A DNA stretch of 64,000 bases from the NCBI GenBank assembly GCA_900149785.2, contig FSSI02000002.1, positions 62,001 to 126,000 of the forward strand, written 5' to 3'. Positions 17,912 through 25,783 of this stretch are shown piece by piece. The notes below the pieces were generated by a model. That model was not told the origin of the DNA. It saw only the letters and a list, made by a program, of their open reading frames with translations, and ran no database searches. The DNA is from Sodalinema lacuna_A (lineage in GTDB: Bacteria > Cyanobacteriota > Cyanobacteriia > Cyanobacteriales > Geitlerinemataceae). Each line of letters opens with the position of its first letter. The stretch's first letter is position 1. Position numbers and translations under genes: made by a program.

Positions 17912-19147
17912 ATGGCAACGATTAACGAGAATTACCTAAAACTGAAAGCGGGCTATTTATTCCCAGAAATTGCCCGTCGTGTGGCGGCGTTTACGGATGC
18001 CAATCCCGAGGCCCCGATTATTAAATTGGGCATTGGTGATGTCACGGAACCCCTGCCGAAAGCCTGTTTGGACGCTATGTCGAAGGCGGTTTCTGAAATG
18101 GGCGATCGCGCCACGTTCAAAGGCTATGGCCCCGAACAAGGCTATGGTTGGCTACGAGAAAAAATCGCCGCCCAGGACTTCCAATCCCGCAATTGTGACA
18201 TCGACGCCTCGGAGATTTTTGTCTCCGATGGCGCAAAATGTGACACCGGGAATATCCTGGACATTTTTGGCAAAGATAACCGCATTGCGGTGACGGATCC
18301 CGTGTATCCCGTCTATGTCGATACCAACGTTATGGCGGGACATACTGGCCCCGCCAACGATGATGGTAAATATGAGGGGTTAGTCTATATGCCCATTTCA
18401 GCGGATAACAATTTCACCGCTGAAATTCCCTCAGAAAAGGTCGATTTAGTCTATCTCTGTTTCCCCAATAACCCCACTGGGGCAACGGCGACGAAAGAGC
18501 ATTTAAAAGCCTGGGTTGATTACGCCCGAGACCATCAAGCGATTATCCTGTTTGATGCGGCCTATGAAGCCTTTATTACCGATGCCAGTTTACCTCATTC
18601 GATCTATGAAATTGAAGGGGCGAAAGACTGTGCGATCGAATTCCGGTCTTTCTCTAAAAATGCTGGCTTCACCGGAACTCGTTGCGCCTACACGGTGGTT
18701 CCCAAAACCCTAACCGCCACCACCGCCAGCGGTGAAACAGTCCAACTCCATCAACTCTGGAATCGTCGCCAATCCACCAAGTTCAACGGGGTTTCCTACA
18801 TTGTGCAACGGGGGGCAGAAGCGGTCTATTCCGAGGCAGGACAGGCGCAAATCAAGGCATTAGTGGGCTTTTACTTGGAAAACGCTAAAATCATCTGCGA
18901 TCGCCTCAGCAACGCCGGTTTAACGGTCTATGGGGGCGTGAACGCGCCCTATGTCTGGGTCAAAACCCCCAATGGTTTATCCAGTTGGGAGTTCTTCGAT
19001 AAACTCCTACAAACGGCCAACGTCGTCGGAACGCCGGGGTCTGGCTTTGGGGCCGCCGGTGAGGGCTATTTCCGTATTTCGGCCTTTAACAGCCGGGCCA
19101 ATGTTGAAGAAGCCATGACTCGTGTGACGCAAAACTTTAAGGTTTAA
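17912..19147 (+). CDS. dapL: LL-diaminopimelate aminotransferase
   Basis: A PLP enzyme that converts tetrahydrodipicolinate straight to LL-diaminopimelate, the lysine and peptidoglycan route used by cyanobacteria, plants and chlamydiae. The N-terminus INENYLKLKAGYLFPEIARR and IKLGIGDVTEPLP are signatures. The PLP lysine is in SFSKNAGFTGTR near residue 270, and CFPNNPTGATAT is the Asn-Pro loop. The 411 aa length is exact for the family. A strong terminator follows. Confidence 0.97.
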   Translation: MATINENYLKLKAGYLFPEIARRVAAFTDANPEAPIIKLGIGDVTEPLPKACLDAMSKAVSEMGDRATFKGYGPEQGYGWLREKIAAQDFQSRNCDIDASEIFVSDGAKCDTGNILDIFGKDNRIAVTDPVYPVYVDTNVMAGHTGPANDDGKYEGLVYMPISADNNFTAEIPSEKVDLVYLCFPNNPTGATATKEHLKAWVDYARDHQAIILFDAAYEAFITDASLPHSIYEIEGAKDCAIEFRSFSKNAGFTGTRCAYTVVPKTLTATTASGETVQLHQLWNRRQSTKFNGVSYIVQRGAEAVYSEAGQAQIKALVGFYLENAKIICDRLSNAGLTVYGGVNAPYVWVKTPNGLSSWEFFDKLLQTANVVGTPGSGFGAAGEGYFRISAFNSRANVEEAMTRVTQNFKV

Positions 19148-19176
19148 CGAGTTAAGGTTTAATGAGTTAGACACTC

Positions 19177-19219
19177 AGCCGGGTTTCTGCATGATTGACG
19201 TGTGGGAACCCGGCTTTTT
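19177..19219 (+). terminator. Intrinsic terminator of dapL
   Basis: AGCCGGGTT (19177-19185) pairs with AACCCGGCT (19207-19215), followed by TTTT. It lies 30 bases past the dapL stop. Confidence 0.8.
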
Positions 19220-19333
19220 GCTGGGTTGCGGCCCGGGAGCTGACGTAAACTTTTGTAACAAAAAGCGGCAATTTACGTAAAACTCGCCCCGTTAAACCGA
19301 CAGATAAAGGACAGGGTTTCAAGTGAGTGATCC

Positions 19334-20755
19334 ATGGTTCCCATCTCTCCTGCATCTGATCGAGTGTCCACCACCCCAACCATTGCCGACGAGTGGATTT
19401 GTCCTGATATTCGTCCTTACTGGCAACTGGCCAAGGTTAAACAGGATAGCCGCGTCGTCTTGCGATGTCCCCAATCGGGCGATCGCCATCTCTTCTCAGA
19501 CGTTGAAGGCTATGCCCTGCGCTACTTCACGGGCAAATATAGCATCCAAAACGTCCAAGACCGCTGTCAGGCAGAGTTTACCCTCGTGGACAGCCAGTTG
19601 GTGGTGCAGCTGATTCAAAAACTCATCCGTAAAGGGATTCTCGCCCTCGACACCCTGCCAACCGAGAATCGTCCTCAACTCAAACCGGAGGTGCAATGGG
19701 TCAAAAATGCTGATGGTTACTCGATTCTGCGTAACCGAGGCGATCGCACCTACCTGCAAGTGGCCCCCAAAGACCAAGCGGCGATCGTCGCCTACCTTAA
19801 CGGAGAACCAACCAACGTCTCCCCCGCCAAACTCCAGCAACTCCTACAACTGCTGTCCAGAACGGGAATGTTGGAGGGAACGACCCCCCCAAAACGGCCT
19901 AAGGGTAAGTTCAACCCCATGCAACTGCTCTTTTTCAAAGTTCCCCTGTTCAACCCCGATCCTTGGCTGAACCGACATATCAACGCACTACGCTGGATCT
20001 GGACGAAAGGAGTGGCCTGGCTTCTCATGGCGTTTCTGGCGGCCTCGCTCGTCGTCGGTCTCTCTCAATCGCCCGATATCGCGCATTGGGGAATGCAACT
20101 GTGGAGTCAGCAGGGAGGACAGTTAATGATTCCCTTTGTTCTCCTGATTATGTCCGTCGTCTCCATCCACGAACTCGGCCATAGCTTCACCCTCAAACAT
20201 TACGGCGGCATAGTTCCAGAAATTGGTCTGTTGTTCATGTGCCTCTTTCCCGCCGCCTATACCGACACCAGCGACTCCTATTGTCTATCTCGTTGGCAAC
20301 GGATTCAGGTGGTCGGGGCCGGGGTTCTCACCCAATTCATTATTGCGGCGATCGCCCTCTGGGTATGGCAATTCGCCGTCGAAGGCAGTTGGCTCTCCAT
20401 CAGCAGCTATCTCCTGATGATGGCGGCCCTGTTAACGGTGGCCCTAAACCTCAATCCCCTAGCAAAATTCGATGGTTATCACCTGGCTGTGGCGGTGACG
20501 GGAATTAACAATCTACGCAGCCGGTCCTTTACCTTCTATAAACGACTGTTCACCGGCAAACCTCGGCGAGAACGAGCCAGCGATGCCCGAGTGTTGGCTC
20601 TCTATGCTCCTCTGAGTCTCCTTTATATCTCGATGGTGTTTGGCCTGTTGTTCTTGCGACTCGGGGGTTGGACGCTGACCAACATTCCGGCGATCGCGCT
20701 AACGCTAATTACCCTCTGGGCGATCTATTTTTTCCTAATGCCTGATCCTGAGTAG
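19334..20755 (+). CDS. M50 (site-2-protease-like) membrane metallopeptidase
   Basis: A 473-residue protein. The N-terminal 190 residues form a soluble region with a winged-helix look (VEGYALRYFTGKYSIQNVQ; QLIQKLIRKGIL). From about residue 225 there are roughly six membrane helices. The zinc motif HELGH is at 279-283 and the third ligand is Asp380 in NLNPLAKFDGYH, both inside membrane segments as in M50 proteases. It is followed 71 bases later by a HlyD-type adaptor gene. Such protease-adaptor pairs recall peptide maturation and export loci, but no ABC exporter and no obvious peptide precursor is next to it. The substrate is unknown. Confidence 0.82.
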   Translation: MVPISPASDRVSTTPTIADEWICPDIRPYWQLAKVKQDSRVVLRCPQSGDRHLFSDVEGYALRYFTGKYSIQNVQDRCQAEFTLVDSQLVVQLIQKLIRKGILALDTLPTENRPQLKPEVQWVKNADGYSILRNRGDRTYLQVAPKDQAAIVAYLNGEPTNVSPAKLQQLLQLLSRTGMLEGTTPPKRPKGKFNPMQLLFFKVPLFNPDPWLNRHINALRWIWTKGVAWLLMAFLAASLVVGLSQSPDIAHWGMQLWSQQGGQLMIPFVLLIMSVVSIHELGHSFTLKHYGGIVPEIGLLFMCLFPAAYTDTSDSYCLSRWQRIQVVGAGVLTQFIIAAIALWVWQFAVEGSWLSISSYLLMMAALLTVALNLNPLAKFDGYHLAVAVTGINNLRSRSFTFYKRLFTGKPRRERASDARVLALYAPLSLLYISMVFGLLFLRLGGWTLTNIPAIALTLITLWAIYFFLMPDPE

Positions 20756-20826
20756 TTTCGATCTCAGCCTCATCTGTCAGCATTTGTGAGCATCTGTGAG
20801 CATCTACCATTTATCTTGCACCCGTT

Positions 20827-22464
20827 ATGGCACCTCAACCTCAAAATAACAATCCCCTCAAAGTTGTTCCCCCCACTCCTCGTTCTGATAGTCCTCCATC
20901 TCCTCCTCAACCGGAGTCTCAACCCAGGGAATCTCAAGCTAGGGAGGCTCAAGCTACCGCGTCTCAAGCTACCGCGTCTCAAGCTACGTCAGACGCAACG
21001 ACAAAAGGGGATAGCCATCGCTCCCGCCGCTGGTTAGTGGCAGGAGCGGTACTGTTAGGGTTTGGTGCAGTAGGCTTTATCCCGATGGGAAGTTCTGTGG
21101 GTGGGAAAGGAATTTTGCACACTCTTCCTGGACAACGACAATCCATCGTTATGCCAACCGGGGGAATTGTCCGCCTTGAATTTAACCCAAATCAACCGGT
21201 ACAAGATGGACAACCGATGATACGAGCTGGACAACCTCTGATCACGATTCACGATCGCCAACTGCTCAATCGGATTCAAGAAGTCGAGCGATCGCTCCAG
21301 CAAGAAGAAGCGGCCTTAGCCATAGCCACAGAACGATTGGATCTGGCACAGCGACAACTTAATAATGCGATCGCCCAACGCAATCAGGCCCAAGTGGCTC
21401 TAGATCGTCATCGTCTGGATTTAGAAGCAATGCAGTTCGGCCCAGGAACTCCCGAGACGCGTCAGATTGAAGAAGAACAACGGGCGATCGAAACTGAGAG
21501 GTTCAGAAACGACAGTCGTATTCAAGGACTACAAGCCCAAATTCGCCAAATTCAACGTCGTCAAATCACCCTAGAATCACAACTCCAACGACACCGAACA
21601 GACCTTGTTGAATTTGAGAAAAAAATGGCTCGGTTAGAACCCCTATTTCAAGATAATACTGTGTCAGCTTTGAACCCTCGCATACAAAATCTCAGCATAC
21701 AAATTTCCGATTTAAACAATAAAATTGATGAAAAAGAAGGGGAGTATCACCAAAATCAGGAACAAATTGTTGATCTAGAAACACAAATCGAGAATCAAGA
21801 ACATCGATCAACTCGCAGCGAGTACGAAAGCCAGGCTCGCGGTGAACAACGTAACCAAGTCGTTTTTGAGTCTCAGCGAGAACTCATTACCCTCCAGAAT
21901 GCCGTTCAACGTCAGCAAGGAGAGGTCGATGCCAAAGAACGAGAAGTCTTGATTGCCTCTCAACAAGTGAATAATCATCAAGAGGCGATCGATACCTGGC
22001 AAGCAACCCTCAAGGAGCTGCAAGATGATCAAGAAGATTTGACACAATATGCTGAAATATCGGGAGACGTCTTAGAGTCTGATCTTGATCTGATCGATAA
22101 CGCATACGTCCCAGCCGGAGAAGAAGTACTATCTCTTGCTAATCTCAATTTTTTCCAAGTTAAGGCCTTAATTTCTCAAGCAGATCGGACTCTTGTTCGA
22201 AAGGGACAACCTGTTAAATTTTCAGTTGCCAACCAACCACCGGGCATTACCTATGAGGGAATTGTCAACGATATTCGCCGCAAAACCGACAACGAAGAAG
22301 CAGGGGTTAACCCCGTTTTTGAAGTGACTTTCACAATTGACAATCCCGAAGGATATCGCTTACCCGATGATGAGGGAAATGTCAAGATTACAACCGCCCC
22401 TCGCAATCTATACCAAAAAATCAACCATCAACTTGGCAAACTCATTGATTTTTCTCGCTTCTAG
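20827..22464 (+). CDS. HlyD-family membrane-fusion adaptor
   Basis: A 545-residue periplasmic adaptor for export. A Pro/Gln/Ala-rich cytoplasmic N-terminus includes a short repeat (ATASQATASQATS) from tandem 15-bp DNA repeats near 20954-20990. It is followed by one membrane helix (WLVAGAVLLGFGAVGFIPMG, residues ~62-82). Next comes the first lipoyl half (GGIVRLEFNPNQPVQDGQPM), a long coiled-coil hairpin from about residue 150 to 415, and the second half with a beta-barrel (FFQVKALISQADRTLVRKG). It probably forms one operon with the preceding M50 protease. Confidence 0.88.
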   Translation: MAPQPQNNNPLKVVPPTPRSDSPPSPPQPESQPRESQAREAQATASQATASQATSDATTKGDSHRSRRWLVAGAVLLGFGAVGFIPMGSSVGGKGILHTLPGQRQSIVMPTGGIVRLEFNPNQPVQDGQPMIRAGQPLITIHDRQLLNRIQEVERSLQQEEAALAIATERLDLAQRQLNNAIAQRNQAQVALDRHRLDLEAMQFGPGTPETRQIEEEQRAIETERFRNDSRIQGLQAQIRQIQRRQITLESQLQRHRTDLVEFEKKMARLEPLFQDNTVSALNPRIQNLSIQISDLNNKIDEKEGEYHQNQEQIVDLETQIENQEHRSTRSEYESQARGEQRNQVVFESQRELITLQNAVQRQQGEVDAKEREVLIASQQVNNHQEAIDTWQATLKELQDDQEDLTQYAEISGDVLESDLDLIDNAYVPAGEEVLSLANLNFFQVKALISQADRTLVRKGQPVKFSVANQPPGITYEGIVNDIRRKTDNEEAGVNPVFEVTFTIDNPEGYRLPDDEGNVKITTAPRNLYQKINHQLGKLIDFSRF

Positions 22465-22516
22465 TACAGTCAAAATCAAGATATAACAAAAATCAAGACA
22501 TAACCCATCAGCACTA

Positions 22517-22548
22517 GAAAGACTGGCCCCCTCCGGAGCCAGTCTTTC
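22517..22548. terminator. Bidirectional terminator
   Basis: GAAAGACTGGC (22517-22527) pairs perfectly with GCCAGTCTTTC (22538-22548) between the convergent HlyD and ArsS genes, eight bases from the arsS stop. Confidence 0.75.
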
Positions 22549-22555
22549 CAACGCC

Positions 22556-23566
22556 TTAAGACTCCGTTAACGCCCCCCCACAACTCGAACCACATCCCGC
22601 CGTGCAGCCATAACAATAATCTCGAGTTTGGATTTCTTCAATGACATCCAGACTCCCCGCCTGCAATAGCGTTCGTACCGTTAACCGTTCTCCCGTCGCC
22701 GCGAGAGCGTCAACCCCCTCCATCTGGTTGAAATCACAATCATAGATATTTCCCAGATAATCCACCGAAAGCTGATTACGACACATCACCCCCGCCACAG
22801 TCGCGGAATTAAAATTGGCTTCCAAAAAAGCTGTGTAAGATTCATGCAGATGCTGACGTTGCAAAAACTGTTTAGTTCGTCCAATAGGAAGATTGGTAAT
22901 CGTCAAAAGATTGTTAAACTCAACGCCAAATTGCCCCCCTAAATGAGCTTTATAGGCGGCTTCTAAGTTCTTCTGATCTGGCGGGAGTCGAAAGTCATCC
23001 TGAGACCAAGGCATCGGCGGATTATAGACTAAATCTAAGCTCAAGTCTGGGTGTCGTCCATATCCCAATTGGTTAAGCCATTGCAGGGCGCGAATTGACT
23101 CATCAAATACGCCATTTCCGCGCATTTTATCGACGTTATCCGCCAGATAACAGGGAAGCGAGGCAACCACTCGAAGCTGATTTTGAGCGAAATACTCTGG
23201 CATATCATTATAGCCAGGGACAAAGTAAATGGTTAAGTTGGAGCGAACAATAACCTCTTTTCCATTGGCTCTAGCGGCTTCAACTAAGGGCTTAAACCCC
23301 TTGTGCATTTCCGGCGCTCCGCCGGTTAAATCAAGAGTTTTAATCTGAGGAAACTGCTCAATTAAGGTGACTAAATCCTGCCAAGTTTCTCGCGAAATTT
23401 CTTCGGTTCGCTTGGGGCCAGCTTCAACGTGACAATGGCTACAGGCGAGATTGCAGCGTTTCCCGAGGTTCACCTGCAACACTGAGATTTGTTGTTTGGT
23501 TAGGGGAGCGTCCAGTTTGTGATCAAACGGGGTAATGGTTTGAGAGCGAGTGGGAGTTTGTACCAT
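22556..23566 (-). CDS. arsS: Arsenosugar biosynthesis radical SAM protein ArsS
   Basis: A radical-SAM enzyme that transfers an adenosyl group to dimethylated arsenic on the path to arsenosugars. The cluster motif C-x3-C-x2-C is GKRCNLACSHCHVEAGP (Cys38, Cys42, Cys45 from this ATG). The C-terminal half (DUF3641) contains VAGVMCRNQLSVDYLGNIYDCDFNQ and ends with a Cys-rich tail, YCYGCTAGCGSSCGG, likely to bind a second cluster. It follows arsM in the same direction at 127 bases. No arsR-type regulator is adjacent. Confidence 0.9.
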   Translation of the reverse strand: MVQTPTRSQTITPFDHKLDAPLTKQQISVLQVNLGKRCNLACSHCHVEAGPKRTEEISRETWQDLVTLIEQFPQIKTLDLTGGAPEMHKGFKPLVEAARANGKEVIVRSNLTIYFVPGYNDMPEYFAQNQLRVVASLPCYLADNVDKMRGNGVFDESIRALQWLNQLGYGRHPDLSLDLVYNPPMPWSQDDFRLPPDQKNLEAAYKAHLGGQFGVEFNNLLTITNLPIGRTKQFLQRQHLHESYTAFLEANFNSATVAGVMCRNQLSVDYLGNIYDCDFNQMEGVDALAATGERLTVRTLLQAGSLDVIEEIQTRDYCYGCTAGCGSSCGGALTES

Positions 23567-23693
23567 GAAGGGCAAGAGATCTTAGGTTTTCACATTAGAT
23601 GTTCAAAAGGTGTTTGAAAGATGTTTAAAAAATCTTCAAACGGAGAAACAAGGGTGAGTTACGGGAGTTCTCACCCTAATGTTGACATCTAAA

Positions 23694-24674
23694 CTAGGAA
23701 CAGCAGGATTGTTTCGGGGTAGATGAGGGTTGAGAGGATTGCGATCGCGAGGGTTCAGGACTAGCTTTGACGGCTCCTTTATAGGCGCGAACCGTCAGCG
23801 ATCGAAACTCAATTCCATCAACAACTTGCCAAGGTTCTTCCTGACGACTGAGGACATTAACATCACGAAATCCCACCTGCTCAAACTTTTTAGGAAACTC
23901 CGCTTCTTGGAACGCCCCAGCAATACAACCACTCCATAAGTCGGGGTCATTGAGAATCGTCTCGGTGGGGAATTGGTCACTCACAATATCGGAAATGACC
24001 GCCCGACCGCCGGGTTTTAGGACTCGGAAAATCTCTTGGAAAAGCTGCTGTTTGTCCCGAGGACGCACTAAGTTGAGGACACAGTTAGAGACCACTACAT
24101 CAATGCTATTGTTCGCGATAAGGGGCGTTTCTCGGCGGATGCGATCGCAGGCTTGTTCAAAGTCAGACAAGTCCTCTAACGTGTGAATCGGATGTTCACT
24201 CAGCCATTGTTGAACCTGCTGCATATCTAGGGCTAAATCTTGGATTTTACCCTTGACAAATGACAGGTTTTGATAGCCGATTTTTTCGGACATCTCATCT
24301 TGATACTTGCGAGCTAAGGCTAACATTTTGTCATTGAAATCAACCCCAATCACGGAGCCATTAGCCCCAACCTTTTGAGACAGGATATAACAGATTTTTC
24401 CAGCCCCCGATCCCAAATCTAAAACGGTTTCGCCAGCCTGAACATAACGAGAGGGGTCGCCGCAGCCATAATCTTTCTCCAAAATTTCTTGGGGAATCAG
24501 CTTCAAATAGGTGTTGTCGTACTCAGTGGGACAACACAAACTCGGCTGAACTTGGTCGGCTCCAGCTTGATAGCGCTCTAGCACCACCTGTTCGACATCA
24601 TAAGTCTGAGATGGGGTCTGAGATGGGGTCTGGGATGAGTTTGGACGCAGGGTCGAGGGAGTGTTTTGGGTCAT
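23694..24674 (-). CDS. arsM: Arsenite methyltransferase ArsM (arsenosugar type)
   Basis: A SAM-dependent methyltransferase that methylates As(III). A start at ATG 24674 gives 326 aa. Motif I is VLDLGSGAGKICYIL. Conserved thiols for As(III) binding are visible: the Cys-Cys pair in QPSLCCPTEYD (residues 47-48), the Cys in SNCVLNLV and the Cys in WSGCIAGAF. The protein ends in CCS, another possible thiol site. The N-terminal SQTPSQTPSQT run comes from a 12-bp tandem DNA repeat at 24607-24645. It lies directly upstream of arsS, giving the usual detoxification pair. Confidence 0.9.
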   Translation of the reverse strand: MTQNTPSTLRPNSSQTPSQTPSQTYDVEQVVLERYQAGADQVQPSLCCPTEYDNTYLKLIPQEILEKDYGCGDPSRYVQAGETVLDLGSGAGKICYILSQKVGANGSVIGVDFNDKMLALARKYQDEMSEKIGYQNLSFVKGKIQDLALDMQQVQQWLSEHPIHTLEDLSDFEQACDRIRRETPLIANNSIDVVVSNCVLNLVRPRDKQQLFQEIFRVLKPGGRAVISDIVSDQFPTETILNDPDLWSGCIAGAFQEAEFPKKFEQVGFRDVNVLSRQEEPWQVVDGIEFRSLTVRAYKGAVKASPEPSRSQSSQPSSTPKQSCCS

Positions 24675-24721
24675 AATCAAAAAATCGGGTCAGTTCTTGT
24701 ACTGTATCGCGATCGCCCCCA

Positions 24722-24752
24722 GATGTGATGACTTGTGATGACCTGTGATGAC
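24722..24752. repeat. Three 10-bp direct repeats upstream of arsM
   Basis: Three head-to-tail copies of TGTGATGACY lie about 50 bases upstream of the arsM start. They could be a regulatory site or slippage; no known arsenic-responsive operator is recognisable. Confidence 0.5.
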
Positions 24753-24924
24753 CCACAGGGTCTATCTTGGGGTCTAGGGCTGCATCTATTTTCAATACGT
24801 CCATCAGCCAGCATCGGATTGTTGACGCTTCCCAAAACCCATCAACCGTCAACTCTGAGCCAGGAGACATCCCCCAAGCCGTAAAATGGAAGCAGCCTCA
24901 CCGCTCACTCCCAAGTCCCTCGCC

Positions 24925-25644
24925 ATGCGTATTCTCCTCGTTGATGACGAAATTGAACTAACCACTCCTCTCTCGCAAGCCTTAAAACGAGAAGGGTATG
25001 AGATTGACGTGGCGTTCAGCGGACGAGACGGACTCACCCTAGCGGCCCAACATCAGTATGATTTATTGGTCTTAGACTGGATGCTTCCCGAATCCTCGGG
25101 GTTAGAGGTTTGTCGGGAGCGGCGATCGCATGGAGACACCACCCCAGTCCTGTTCCTCACCGCCAAAGATACCCTCGATGACCGCGTTTTAGGACTCGAC
25201 GCGGGCGCCGATGACTATCTCGTCAAACCCTTTGAACTGCGAGAACTCCTGGCTCGCGTGCGGGCCTTACTGCGGCGATCGCCCCATTGGGACGGCGATC
25301 GCAACCCACGTCCCGACGCCACGTCAACCTCCCCAACCTCGGGCCAACAGCGATTACAGGTCGGGGATCTCAAACTCGACCTCGACAACCAACTGGCCCA
25401 TCGTCAGGGACGCACCATCGAGCTGTCGGGCAAAGAACTGCGGCTATTAGCCTATTTTATGACCCATCCCGGACAACTCCTAACCCACCAACAAATCCAT
25501 GACTATCTCTGGGATGGCGATCGTCCCCCCAGCAGCAATGTCCTGGCGGCCTCAATTCGTCTGTTACGCCGCAAACTCTCCATCTCCGGCGAACCTCCCC
25601 TAATTCACACGGTTTACGGCAAAGGCTATCGCTTCGGCGATTAG
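24925..25644 (+). CDS. OmpR/PhoB-family response regulator
   Basis: A 239-residue two-domain regulator. I start at ATG 24925 (MRILLVDDEIELTTPL); the longer frame from 24886 adds only 13 unlikely residues. The receiver has Asp7-Asp8, phospho-acceptor Asp51 (LVLDWMLPESSG) and Lys in DDYLVKPFELREL. The C-terminal winged-helix DNA-binding domain runs from about residue 140 (LQVGDLKLDLDNQLAHRQGR) to YGKGYRFGD. It resembles the RppA/ManR type of cyanobacteria. No histidine kinase follows in the same direction; the nearest kinase is convergent. Confidence 0.9.
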   Translation: MRILLVDDEIELTTPLSQALKREGYEIDVAFSGRDGLTLAAQHQYDLLVLDWMLPESSGLEVCRERRSHGDTTPVLFLTAKDTLDDRVLGLDAGADDYLVKPFELRELLARVRALLRRSPHWDGDRNPRPDATSTSPTSGQQRLQVGDLKLDLDNQLAHRQGRTIELSGKELRLLAYFMTHPGQLLTHQQIHDYLWDGDRPPSSNVLAASIRLLRRKLSISGEPPLIHTVYGKGYRFGD

Positions 25645-25687
25645 TCCCCAAAGAGAGCAACCATCAAGGTACGCCCCTAAGTCTTTC

Positions 25688-25779
25688 CCCCTCTTGCCTC
25701 TTGCCATCCCCTCTTGGGAGGGGTTAGGGGTGGGTTATGCCTCTTGCCTCTTGCCTTCTGTTCCCTGTTCCCTTCTTTT
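25688..25779. repeat. TTGCCTC heptamer tract
   Basis: Two short TTGCCTC runs flank a GC-rich inverted segment (CCCCTCTTGGGAGGGG) and end in CCCTGTT-type heptamers. The tract fills the gap between convergent regulator and kinase genes. Confidence 0.8.
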
Positions 25780-25783
25780 GCCC

